From positions 121,471,593 to 121,535,592 of the forward strand of contig OX638130.1 in NCBI GenBank assembly GCA_951804985.1: DNA of 64,000 nucleotides, read 5' to 3'. Under the pieces are notes generated by a model. That model searched no databases. It saw nothing but the letters and a program-made list of their open reading frames with translations, and was not told the DNA's origin. Each line of letters opens with the position of its first letter. Position 1 is the first letter of the stretch. The DNA is from Dryomyza anilis (taxonomy: Eukaryota > Arthropoda > Insecta > Diptera > Dryomyzidae). This document shows positions 33,155-44,293 of this stretch, in pieces. A program made the translations under genes and the position numbers.

Positions 33155-34222
33155 AATATTTTTGCGCAAGATAAAATAGTGATGTAAAGGCATTAATTGT
33201 TTGTTTTTAAAGCACTTATCGATTCGTATCATTATTTAAAAATATTTTGCCAAACATTAATTTTTCATTTTTTATTTGCAAGAAAAATGTTTGGCAAATT
33301 AATTTAAAATATTGATGTCAATCGATAGTTGCTTTTGAAAAGAAACAATTAATGCCGTTACATTACTATTTTATCTTGCACCAATAAAGTGTTATAGCAA
33401 AAAAACGAAGAAATTGAAAAACTTGTCATGCCAAAAGGGCGAATCCATTCATTTATTTGCTATAACTTTTTATAGGTGCAAGATAAAATAGTGGTGTTAA
33501 GGCATTAATTATTTATTTTCAAAGCATTTACAAATTGGCATCATTACTTAAAAATAATTTGCCAAATATTTTTCTTGCTGATGATAAAAATTCAAAAAAA
33601 TATTTTAAATTAATGATGTCAATAGATAGGTGCTTTAAAATCAAACAAATAATGCCTCTACACTACCACTTCATCTTGTACCAATAAAGAGTTATTGCAA
33701 AAAAATGAAGAAATTGAAAAATTTTAAATCTTGTCATGCCAAAAGGGCGAATCTTTACGTTTTTTTGTTATAACTTTTTGTAAGTGCAAGATTAAATAGT
33801 GGTGTTAAGGCATTAATTGTTTGTTTTCAAAGCACCTATCGATTGGCATCGTTACTTAAAAATAATTTGCCAAACATTTTTCTTGCAAGTAATAAAAATT
33901 CAAAAAATAATTTAAAATAATGATGCCAATCGATAAATGCTTTAAAAACAAATAAATAATACCTTTACACTACTATTTTATCTTATACCAATAAAAATGT
34001 ATAGCAAAAAAACGAAAAAATTCGCCCTTTTGGCATGACAAGATTTTTAATTTTTCGAATTCGCCCTTTTGGTTTTGTCTTTTATGGCTAGAAATATTCA
34101 ACAAAATCACAGACCGTTTTGACACAGTATACTTGATAAAAAAACTAGATTGAAAAATGTAAAAAACGCAAATATGAAAAATTACATATTCTCCCCTTTG
34201 GCATGATTGTGACGATATGTTA
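33155..34222. mobile_element. P-family element copy 2, three hairpin modules
   Basis: Three successive modules of about 0.2-0.3 kb (starting near 33165, 33475 and 33780) each form a hairpin with arms built from 'ttaattgtttgttttcaaag', 'cacctatcgattggcatc' and their complements. They are separated by 'tgtcatgccaaaagggcga' spacers. The right terminus (34191-34222) reads CTCCCCTTTGGCATGATTG followed by TGACGATAT, matching the end of copy 3. The left end lacks the terminus and appears truncated. No coding capacity. Confidence 0.75.
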
Positions 34223-36639
34223 TTGCTTGGTTATATCATTCCATATTAATCACTTACTTACCTAGATGATATACCTGTTCTTCTGGTCACTTCAAATATT
34301 TTGATGTTATTGATTGTTTTTTTTTTCAAAAAATATGAAAAAAATAACAGATATCTAAATAAAACCATCTTAGTGTGTACGGTCCCCAGAGTTAATGACT
34401 CCGAAAATATTTCGGTTCTACCGTTTACCTTTCTGGCACCATTTGCTAAAATTTCCTAAATATTTAAATTTCGTCACCTGGAAATGGTTTGATGCACTCG
34501 TATTTATATTGTGAATGTAGTTAGGAATAGAATTTATATATTTTTTAATGTCATTATTTCTCTTGCCATATCTCGTGTCTAATCGAATGTAGCCTGAATT
34601 TGGTCCAGAAGGAATTGAATTAATGCTCTTAAAAATTCTATAAATATGATTTACTTGATTTTTTTCATGCTCGTAGTATTTAAATAGAGCTTACCATTAT
34701 CAAAATATTTACAAATTCTATATCATAGATTAAAATTTAAAAATTAAATGGTGGTCGATCCGGAGGGGACTGAAAATGGAAGTGCATGTTGAGGTACAAA
34801 TGTGCTATATTCATAAAAGTACAATAACTCACTCTAAAATTTATATTTTTTTTTTATAATAAATTACAGAAAAATTGCTGACGCGACTAAAAAATTAATT
34901 TCTGAAGCTTAACAGTGAAATGGAGCACAACACAAAAGTACTTCGCGGCACACTGCAAAGTAAGGCTATCCCAAACATAATTTTGCGGGCTCAACATATA
35001 TCTTTAGAGCTTTATGCAAACAAAAGTATTATTTTATTGCAAAATATTATTACAATGGCAGTCAAACATATTTCTGTTTTCGCGCAAACATAGTTATGTT
35101 TAAAATGATTAAATCAAGTTGCTCTTGCAAACATATATATGTTTGAATGTGGAAAACATTTTAGTTACATGTAAACATATTTTTGTAAAAAGGTACATTT
35201 GGTGCTAATATTGTTTTTATTTCACTTTTTTTACTTTTCTATATTACACAACTTATATTTATACTTAATAATGCAATTTCTATCCTCAGACACATTTTTT
35301 GGCAGGGTCGAGGCAGTTTAGAAACACCTATCAACATATAATCTTTTTGTAAACATAGTTTGTGAAATATATCAATTATATATCCAGTTTAAAAAATATT
35401 TGCAGTACAAAAAAAAAAGTATTCAACGGAACCACAATTTAATATATTTTAAATTCCGGTTATGCGCGCTGTCGCCAGAAAGAAAACAAAGTGTGTCTTA
35501 TGTCAAAGGTCAAAAACGTTTTCACCAGACAAGAAACAACACAAAGCGGAGAATATGTGGCAAAAAAAATAGGTGTCAAGTGGCTTAAAAAATGAATTCT
35601 CTACTGTAACAGAGGGATTTTTTTTCTATAGCCGTACCTTTGAAATCAGGTGCGATGAACAGCTGAATGAAAATGAAAATCGCCTTGTTTGCTAATTGGA
35701 ATTTTACCTTAAAGCGGAAGAGGCAGCACAAAACCCAGTGGCTGGCTGGTTGCGACAGTGTAAACCACCAGAAGCACAACCACAAGAGCAAAATCCTTTG
35801 CCGCAAATGAATTTGAAACTGACGGGGGGCACAGTATGCTCTAATGAAAATATGCAAATGAAGCATTTTCATCCATTCGTTCATTCGGCTAAGTGTTGCG
35901 CTTAACGAAATGCTTAAAATATGCAGATTTTTATAACAAATTAAGTGAAAACTTGAATTAATGTGGGAATTTTAATTTTAGAGCTTAAAATAAAATGCTT
36001 AAACCATATTTGAAATCTTCTGTAAATCAAAATTAACCTACATTTGTCAATACCAATTTGGATCCGAGTTTTGGCATTAGTTAAAAATAGTAATAATGTC
36101 ATAAAATGCTTTTAAGCCAACACACTGTATCATGTTGACCATTCGGAGCACTTTTAAATATTATTCTGCATATAAAATAACCACAAAAATCTTGTGTCTC
36201 AACTTTATTGCACTGCGGATTTAATTAATTCGTTTTTAATTCAATTTAAATTATTACGTTTTTCGTTTTCATTGCATTTGCCACCGCAATGTTGGGGTAT
36301 ATTTCCCCATTGGCTCCGGTTCATTTGTAAATTTGTTGCTGGTACTTTTTGTTTATTTTTTTTATGGGGCTCTTTAGCAGCGTGGATTAACAAATAATTT
36401 ACATTTTTAAGAGCATCACAGCATTATTATTTTTTGCACTTTATTTCTGTTGTAGTACTTGGAGCTCTGTGTGCTTAATACCACTTTCAAATATGGCTTT
36501 TAAAAAAATAATACAAATTATTTTGCACATCTGTTAAATGGCATAAAGTGGAAATTAGGCTCCAAATTTTTACGCTGTCAGTTTAATAGGTTAATGCATC
36601 ATTTTTATGAGGATTTTGATAAAGACAATTAAATAATTT
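34223..36639. other. Mixed interval with AAACATAT-rich and GC-richer parts
   Basis: From 34990 to 35180 repeated 'gcaaacatatatatgttt'-like phrases form a cryptic repeat that also appears around 48730-48850 and 49260-49420. From 35590 to 35900 the DNA is GC-richer and open on both strands (99 codons minus, 69 plus), with no ATG or splice signal deciding either. I call no gene. Confidence 0.5.
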
Positions 36640-38225
36640 AGATTAGTATAAGTGAAAATTTAAATTTATTGTGATTTTGTTTTTATTGAAAATTGGAATT
36701 ATAAGTGAAAAGTTTTTTTTTTTAGAGAAAATTTTAATTTTGTAGTTAAAATTTAATTTTTGTGAAGATTTAAATTTATCGTAAAGAATTGAGGGAAAAT
36801 TGAATTTTAGTGAAAATTTGAATTAATTGTGAAAAAATTAATATTTAGTGAAAATTTATTGAATTTTTAGTGAAAAATGTAATTTTTAGTGAAAAATTGA
36901 ATTTTTAGTGAAAATTTGAATTTTTAGTGAAAAATTTATTTTTTAGTGAAAAATTTAATTTTTAGTGAAAAATTTAATTTTTAGTGAAAAATTGAATTTT
37001 TAATGAAAAATTTAATTTTTAGTGAAAAATTGAATTTTTAGTGAAAAATTGAATTTTAAGTGAAAAATATAATTTTTAGTGAAAAATATAATTTTTAGTG
37101 AAAAATTGAATTTTTAGTGAAAAATTGAATTTTTAGTGAAAAATTGAATTTTTAGTGAAAAATTGAATTTTTAGTAAAAAATTTAATTTTTAGTGAAAAA
37201 TTGAATTTTTAGTGAAAAATTGAATTTTTAGTGAAAAATTGAATTTTAAGTGAAAATTTGAATTTTTAGTGAAAAATATAATTTTTAGTGAAAAATTGAA
37301 TTTTTAGTGAAAAATTGAATTTTTAGTGAAAAATTGAATTTATAGTGAAAAATTGAATTTTTAGTGAAAAATTGAATTTTTAGTGAAAAATTGAATTTTT
37401 AGTGAAAAATTTAATTTTTAGTGAAAAATTTAATTTTTAGTGAAAAATTTAATTTTTAGTGAAAAAATGAATATTTTTTTGGGAAAAATAGAATTTTTTT
37501 TGTGAAAATTTGAATTTTTAGTGAAAACTGAATTTTAGTCAAAAATTAAATTTTTAATGAAAAACTGAATTTTTTTTTATTTAAATTTGAGTTTTTATTG
37601 AAAAATTGAATTTTATTGAAAAGTTGAATTTTTAGCAAAAAATTGAATGTATTGAATTTTGATGAAAAATTGAACTTGAACTAGTGAATTGAACTAGTGA
37701 AAATTTGAATTTATAGTGAAAAATAGAATTTTTAGTGAAAATTTGAATTTTTAGTGAAAAATTGAACTTTTAGTAAAACTTGAATTTTTATTAAAAATTG
37801 GATTTTTAGTAAAACATTGAATTTTTAGTGAAAAATTGAATTTTTAGTGAAAAATTGAATTTTTAGTGAAAAATTGAATTTATTAGTGAAAAATTGAATT
37901 TTTAGTGAAAAATTGAATTTTTAGTGAAAAATTGACCTTTTAGTGAAATATTGAATTTTCAGTGAAAAATTGAATTTTCAGTGAAAAATTGATTTTTTTG
38001 TGAAAAATTGAATTTTTTGTGAAAAATTGAATTTTTTGTGAAAAATTGACTTTTTTGTGAAACATTGAATTTTTTTAGTTAAAAATTGAATTTTTTGTGA
38101 AAAATTGAATTTTAAGTGAAAAATTGAATTATTATTAAAAAATTGAAGTTTTAGTGAAAAATCGAATTTTAAGTGAAAAATTGAATTTTTAGTGAAAATT
38201 TGAATTTTAAGTGAAAACTTTGAAT
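36640..38225 (+). repeat. Minisatellite array A, plus orientation (second pair, left arm)
   Basis: Imperfect 19-bp units of GAATTTTTAGTGAAAAATT, about 80 copies. They are most regular between 36890 and 37460, with TTTTTTGTG variants clustered at 37980-38060. It mirrors the array at 40375-41835 in opposite orientation. Confidence 0.95.
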
Positions 38226-38610
38226 CTATTAAATACCTTTATCAAACATTTTAGACAAAAGTTTCAAATTAAATCAATTCTGATTGCGGTTTAATGATAA
38301 CGAATGGCAAATAGTAAAAAAGATCAATTGATTTTTTATGTAGTAAGTTGAATGACAGATTTTTTAAAATATTCAATTTTTGTTTAGAATTATATATTGG
38401 TTGCAAAATTAATAAAAATGGCAATAAACAATAAATAGGGATTTAACGGAAAAATATAAACAAAAATTAATTTGCATAATTTTCAGATAATTGTAAAATT
38501 TAAAATAAATTAAATTTCTAATTTCAACATATGAAAAATGTTTATAGTGTTGATGATTTGTAAATATTAAAAAATTGCGTTGGGTTTACACTAAAAAATA
38601 TTACATAGTA

Positions 38611-38850
38611 CTACATAGTACTAATCGAAAAATCTCCAAATTCTTGCGCACGAATTTCAATTAAAACGTGTGCGCTAAAAATTGCGCCAACAGTGAAACA
38701 AAATAAAATCAGGCCCAAAAGACAAAAAAACAAACAAAAATCATTTGCTTTGATGTGGCCGCTGTGCCGGCGAAATCCGAAAAGCTTAACCAGCAAATTG
38801 TTTAAATAACCGTGCAATTGTTTCGCCGGAACCCAACATACATTCGGCAT
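38611..38850 (-). CDS. Candidate small membrane protein ORF, 79 codons
   Basis: The frame begins MPNVCWVPAKQLHGYLNNLL, continues with a basic stretch (GFRRHSGHIK), then a clear hydrophobic segment at residues ~42-63 (FCLFFCLLGLILFCFTVGAI) and an acidic/polar tail ending in a stop. That layout would suit a single-pass membrane micro-protein or the last part of an exon. The ATG context is poor (TTGAATG). No homologue is recognised. It is one of few ATG-to-stop frames here not made of simple sequence. T-rich DNA readily mimics hydrophobic segments, so confidence is low. Confidence 0.25.
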   Translation of the reverse strand: MPNVCWVPAKQLHGYLNNLLVKLFGFRRHSGHIKANDFCLFFCLLGLILFCFTVGAIFSAHVLIEIRAQEFGDFSISTM

Positions 38851-39170
38851 TCAAGAGCAATTTAATTAATGCATTCCACATTGATTTGTATAGCATGTAA
38901 TTTATTTGATTGATTGATGATGCTGAATTCAAACTAAATTTATTTTAATTGGCAATTAAAATATGCAACCAATTAACTGAGTGCATTTTGCGATAGCTAC
39001 ACGGCTGCTTAAATAATAATATATTTTTTGGTAGTCGGAAACTTAATATTCCTAATGCGAAATATTAATAAATGAAAATATCAGTGCTCAATAAACGAGA
39101 AGTATCGAAGGCAGACAGAACAGACCACACAATGGCTGTCATTGCATAGTACCCAACAACTGCTGCCGAT

Positions 39171-39404
39171 ATGACACAATTCAATGTCAGTAGTCTGTAC
39201 GTGCCGCACTATACCATAATACACACCACTCTAATCTTAAGATGGCTTTCACTCTCTGCCGCATCTTCGTACCCCGCAACAAAAGTAACAAATGTACAAA
39301 ATTGCAGCATTGAAAATGTTCATATCCCGCCAACAAAAACAGAGATTCTACCAAAAGTGCCACAGAAAAGGTACAAATTCTTTTGTACTTTAGTCGACAA
39401 TTGA
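39171..39404 (+). CDS. Uncharacterised open frame, 77 codons, doubtful
   Basis: The frame starts at ATG with MTQFNVSSLYVPHYTIIHTT and ends VPQKRYKFFCTLVDN-stop. Composition is varied (Ser, Thr, Pro, Ile) and codons are not repetitive. A possible donor lies near its end (AAAAG|GTACAA at about 39370). No domain is seen. The opposite strand is open over the same region. Product unknown. Confidence 0.18.
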   Translation: MTQFNVSSLYVPHYTIIHTTLILRWLSLSAASSYPATKVTNVQNCSIENVHIPPTKTEILPKVPQKRYKFFCTLVDN

Positions 39405-39636
39405 ACAGACAGTTGTACAGACAGAGACACCACCACCAGATAGATAGACATTCAGACATTTGGCAATTCAAACATCGCAAATCGAAGAACATTGTGCCAA
39501 AAATAAAATCTATAAAATTTTGCACAAAGAACAAAACCAAAATATCTAATGATACTGCTTTTGCTGCAGCCTCTGCTATGTCTACTTGCTGCCAGTTTCA
39601 TTTAATAATCTCATTTTAGCCACAATAACAGCAAAT

Positions 39637-40023
39637 ATGATTTTCACTCGCATTGCGACAGCATACCATGCCGACTGTCTTACCATTCTTCCCCAAACTC
39701 TAGTCCCATTTCCCAGTACCATGCCCATATCATCCCCAGTTGCCCTGCTCCCACTGAATCCAAGTTCAACAAGTAAATTGAATGTAAACGTGCTCGGATT
39801 TTCAATCAATTTCTGTTGCCATTATTTACTGCGTGTTATCCTTTTTATGAATCCTATTAGGGGAATTACTTTCGGATTATTATTGCCATTTTTGTTGTCA
39901 CTGTTTTTAGGTTATTCCGTAGATTGTTTGCTTCTTGATGGAATCTCTTGTGCGGTGCTTAAAGTGATATTTCTAATTGTTTGTCTGTTGTTTTTGTGTT
40001 TATCTATTTTATGGTATTTATAG
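39637..40023 (+). CDS. Uncharacterised hydrophobic open frame, 128 codons
   Basis: Among the longer non-repeat ATG frames. It reads MIFTRIATAYHADCLTILPQ, then a Pro/Ser-rich stretch, then two or three hydrophobic segments (around residues 50-70, 76-98 and 104-126), and ends at TAG. A pyrimidine-rich acceptor-like TCATTTTAG precedes it by about 18 bases. The start context is weak. The hydrophobicity increases with local T content, so part may be fortuitous. If real it would be a terminal exon of a membrane protein. Family unknown. Confidence 0.25.
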   Translation: MIFTRIATAYHADCLTILPQTLVPFPSTMPISSPVALLPLNPSSTSKLNVNVLGFSINFCCHYLLRVILFMNPIRGITFGLLLPFLLSLFLGYSVDCLLLDGISCAVLKVIFLIVCLLFLCLSILWYL

Positions 40024-40374
40024 AACTTTTTCATACTTTATAATTGGGAGTTTCACAAAATTATACAAATTTCTGCCGTCAAAATATTTTAACATTTTCA
40101 TAAAGACACAAAACTCTTTAGAAATGTTTATAACGTTTTATTTAAAATAAACTAATTTGAAATTAATTAATTATAGTATGTAAACGATATCAATTAAATT
40201 AATAATAATAATTATCACATCATTTTTACTTTTGCAGGAATTTAAAACTATAAAAATCATTCAATGACCAGGACATTTTATCAAATACCTACATTGTAAT
40301 TAAAAAAAAAAAATTGATATTTTTGTGTTCGATAACCAGGTCTTTCCTTTCACATTTTTAAAGGATAGAGTAAA

Positions 40375-41835
40375 AAAAAACTTCATTAAAATCAAAAAAA
40401 TAAATTTTCATAAAAAAAGTCAATTTATCACTAAAAATTCAAATTTTCTCTAAAAATCCAAATTTTAACTAAAAATTCAATTTATCACTAAAAATTCAAA
40501 TTTTCACTAAAAATTCAAATTTTCACTAAAAATTCAAATTTTCACTAAAAAATACAATTTTTCGATAAAAATTCAATTTTTCACTAAAAATTCAAATTTT
40601 CACTAAAAATTCAAATTTTTACCATAAATTCAATTTTTCACTAAAAATTCAAATTTTCACCAAAAATTCAAATTTACACTAAAAAACTCAATTTCTCACT
40701 TAAAATTCAATTTTTCACTAAAAATTCAATTTTACACTAAAAATTCAATTTTTCACTAAAAATTCAATTTTTCACTAAAAATTCAATTTTTCACTAAAAA
40801 TTCAAATTTTCACTAAAAATTCAAATTTTCACTAAAAATTCAAATTTTCACTATAAATTCAAATTTTCACTAAAAATTCAAATTTTCACTAAAAAATTCA
40901 AATTTTCACTAAAAATACAATTTTTCACTAAAAATTCAACTTTTCACTAAAAATTAAAATTCTCACTAAAAATTCAATTTTTCACTAAAAATTCAAATTT
41001 TCTCTAAAAATCCAAATTTTAACTAAAAATTCAATTTATCACTAAAAATTCAAATTTTCACTAAAAATTCAAATTTTCACTAAAAATTCAAATTTTCACT
41101 AAAAAATACAATTTTTCGATAAAAATTAAATTTTTCACTAAAAATTCAAATTTTCACTAAAAATTCAAATTTTTACCATAAATTCAATTTTTCACTAAAA
41201 ATTCCAATTTTCACCAAAAATTCAAATTTACACTAAAAAACTCAATTTTTCACTTAAAATTCAATTTTTCACTAAAAATTCAATTTTTCACTAAAAATTC
41301 AATTTTTCACTAAAAATTCAATTTTTCACTAAAAATTCAAATTTTCACTAAAAAATTCAAATTTTCACTAAAAATTCAATTTTTCACTAAAAATTCAAAT
41401 TTTCACTAAAAATTAAAATTATCACTAAAAATTCAATTTTTCACTAAATATTCAATTTTTCACTAAAAATTCAATTTTTCACTAAAAATTCAAAATGTTC
41501 ACTAAAAATTCAAAATGTTCACTAAAAATTCAAATTTTCACTAAAAATTCAATATTTCATTAAAAATTCAATTTTTCACTGAAAACTAATTTTTCACTAA
41601 AAATTCAATTTATCACTAAAAATTCAATTTTTCACGAAAAATTAAAATGTTCGCTAAAAATTTAATTTTTCACGAAAAATTCAAATTTTAACTAAAATTT
41701 GAAATTTTCATTAAAATTAAAATTTTCACAAAAAATTAAAATTTTCACAAAAAATTAAAATTTTCACAAAAAATTCAATTTTTCACATAAAATTCAAAAT
41801 TTAACCAAAAAATCATTTTTCACTTTTTCACTCAA
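40375..41835 (-). repeat. Minisatellite array A, minus orientation (second pair, right arm)
   Basis: Reverse-complement 19-bp units (TTTTTCACTAAAAATTCAA), about 75 copies. A recognisable series of variants (TTTTCTCTAAAAATCC, TTATCACTAAAA, ATACAATTTTTCGAT, TTTTTACCATAAATTC) occurs first from 40441 and again from 40995, so about 0.55 kb was duplicated in tandem. Confidence 0.95.
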
Positions 41836-42021
41836 AGTTTTGTTTTTATTAAATTTATTTTTTTATCATGCATAAAACTGATGAAAAATCCTATCTTTTA
41901 CTAAAAATTCAATAAACAAAAAAATTGCAAAATTAGTCCATAATAGTAAAAACAAAAAGAGTTGGTTATTACATTTGTTAAATGTTAATTTTAATAACAT
42001 ATTTATTGGCTAACCAAACAG

Positions 42022-42369
42022 CCTCCGCATATATTTAATATTGTTGTCGAAGTGCAAGCATACGCACTGTTGCCACCTAGTAATATTGGCCAAACACAAA
42101 TAAGCAAACCACAAAATAAACCTACTAAATATTTAAACGATATTTCATTATGTCTCGGAACTATGGCAGCCACACGAAACCCACCCAAGTTGAGTTGCAG
42201 ACAAATACATCAACGGACAACATTTGGCAAAATTACATCGTCCGACCGACGCAAAATATATGAGTGGCAACATATAGCAGTGCGAAGGGTATGGGATCTG
42301 CAGGGCGTCTGTCGTTCTATGCCAGAAACATGGACACAGTCAATGTCATATTTGTACAGCGCGCAATAA
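42022..42369 (+). CDS. Best candidate coding exon in the window, product unknown
   Basis: Open from a possible acceptor (branch-like CTAAC then CAAACAG) to TAA, 116 codons, without simple-sequence bias. The frame reads PPHIFNIVVEVQAYALLPPS, then a Lys/Asn/Gln-rich part, then MAATRNPPKLSCRQIHQRTT from an internal ATG at 42163, then a basic/aromatic part (SSDRRKIYEWQHIAVRR). A donor-like AGG|GTATGG follows that Arg pair at 42288, so an exon could end there. Otherwise it runs to the stop. The branch-to-acceptor spacing is short for a fly. No family is recognised. The opposite strand has a shorter open frame. Confidence 0.35.
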   Translation, partial: PPHIFNIVVEVQAYALLPPSNIGQTQISKPQNKPTKYLNDISLCLGTMAATRNPPKLSCRQIHQRTTFGKITSSDRRKIYEWQHIAVRRVWDLQGVCRSMPETWTQSMSYLYSAQ

Positions 42370-42442
42370 ATTTCTTATGAAGTTCGTAATCGATTTTGAC
42401 TTATTGAAACATTATGATTGAAAGACATTTATGAGCAGTCGA

Positions 42443-42577
42443 ATGGCAAGAAAGGGGCAATCGTTGCATGGGGCTGAGACTGCCTGGGGCACCACGCAAG
42501 CGGGCAACGTTGAAGAAAAGCACATTCAGCAGTTATTAGCGGAAATTGTGTGGGTTTGGCGGTGTGATATTGAGTGA
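42443..42577 (+). CDS. Small open frame, 44 codons, followed by a perfect donor
   Basis: ATG-started frame MARKGQSLHGAETAWGTTQA continuing GNVEEKHIQQLLAEIVWVWRCDIE and a TGA stop. Composition is balanced and soluble, with an amphipathic C-terminal half. A consensus splice donor, GGG|GTAAGTG, lies about 11 bases past the stop (42588). Either this is a short upstream ORF in a leader exon, or the donor belongs to another frame. It sits 74 bases after the previous candidate and on the same strand, in a GC-rich island. Confidence 0.25.
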   Translation: MARKGQSLHGAETAWGTTQAGNVEEKHIQQLLAEIVWVWRCDIE

Positions 42578-44293
42578 GGACAGAGTGGGGTAAGTGTGAA
42601 TTTGTGCGGAAAATACCCAACAGAAAATTGCAGGTCCTTTTAAATTTTATTTTAGGTTAAACAACCATGCTGTAGAACTTCTGAAACTATACGAACTGAT
42701 AACTATCCGAATTTTTAACTTAAAAACTGAATAGTTGGAATTCATTCGTTAAAAGGACCGCCATCATATAACTTTTTATATATACCCATATACCCTTTTT
42801 ATTCCTGTAATATACATCTTTTTAGAATGCATATTACCGCCAAAATTTTTGGCAGAGTCGAATCAGGAACATTTTATCGAAAGATTTCAAACAGATTTCT
42901 GCCCGTATCCAAAATATGCCGAAAATCTGCCAATATAATTCCACACAATTGGACAGACTGGTATATACTTCAGAAAAATATTCCATTTATTTGTGTGTTT
43001 GCCGAAAAATGTTCTAAATATTCCTGAAAAAAGCCAGAAATTTTGTCTCGGGTAAATTTTAAATATTTTTTTTTTAATATTAAGATATATAAATTTCTGC
43101 GCTGAATACCTCTGAAACTTTATACGCATTGAAATGACCGCCAGTTAATTTCATATTAGGTATTTTTTTTAAGTTAATATGATTTATTACGCTTTAAAAG
43201 TCGGCCCTCTTCGAACCTTTCTTTCATAATGAGTTAAAAACTAAACAACAATTCTTGTTTGAATTGAGGTCATATTTTAGGTCATTATTTATTTAATTCT
43301 TTAGGAATGCTTAAAATATTAGTGCCAGAATAACATTTTATATTTTATATTTGAGATTTCAGATATAACTTAATACTTATTTGTTTAATAAAATCAGTTA
43401 TACTTTGAGGTCTGACTAGTTCTGAAAACTTTCTTGATGGATGCAAAAGTGAGTATTTGGAGAATTCGTTTTTAAATTAAGAACTTTTTTTAGGTCTTTA
43501 TAAATTACTTAATTTAGGACAATGTTCTGGTACCTCTCGTTTGATGAGGAGTATAAAATAAGAATGAAAATGAGATAAACTACCATGTTCCGGCTTTCGA
43601 TCGAATTCCGAACGAATTTCGATGTCACAATAAAAAAATGTGTTTTTCAAACATATTCAAATCGTTGAAGGCAAAGCATACGGATTGAATTCATTGACAA
43701 GACTAACTTTTTGTATTGAGACATCGAATTAAAAACTTTTTATTTACGTATTTTATATGAAAATTCGATCGATAGTCGTTACATGAGCGAAAAACTATTT
43801 TTAAGTACTGAATATTCGGCTATAATTTTTGTCCTTAATATTTCTGAGATCTTTCTTTTCTGATGGTTTCAGTTTTTAGTTCTAAATGCACAACTGAGAA
43901 GACTTGACAAAACAACGTATGTACAATAATTTTATATTTAATTTGTCAGTTATCAGGTCTGAACTTAATACTAATTTTTAATATACAGCTATAATTTCAG
44001 GCTTGATTACATCTGGAAACTTTTGAAGTGCGATATTGTAATTCTTTTTTAAATTGAGTACTTCCTTTTCAGTACTGTATAAATTAAATAATTCAGAAAA
44101 GAGTACAGTACTGAGAAGGCGTGTCAGAATAGCATACAATATTTTAATATTTAGTATTTCAGTTTTCAGATTTTTTTTTTAATTTTCAGCCAAATACTAC
44201 TGAGCCATAATACTACTGATACCTTCTTTTCATGCTGAATTCAAATAGGTAGAGATGAATTTCTTATCTAAATTGAATCTTCAGATGTCAAGT
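42578..44293. repeat. Degenerate repeat region (TATAATTTCAGGYCTGA motif)
   Basis: Phrases of the form TATAATTTYAGGYCTGA followed by ACTTCTGAAAACTTT recur at about 43397, 43819 and 43989, and again at 45761 beyond the MITE insertion. 'Agtatttcag/tcagtattaa'-type phrases occur between them. Identity is low. I read this as an old tandem or dispersed repeat, with no coding frame. Confidence 0.4.

Larger units (their letters stand above)
38226..40374. other. Island between the second pair of A arrays
   Basis: This is unique DNA with AT-rich edges and a GC-richer centre (38590-40020). Three open frames with proper ATG starts are listed separately. A minus-strand frame (39187-39540, Cys/Trp-rich) overlaps them and is treated as the complement of CAA/CCA-rich DNA. 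From 40030 to 40370 nothing is seen. Confidence 0.5.

Noticed and set aside
35585..35905. Overlapping 99-codon minus and 69-codon plus frames
   Set aside because: No decisive ATG or splice signals, and mutual overlap. Likely low stop density in a GC-richer patch.
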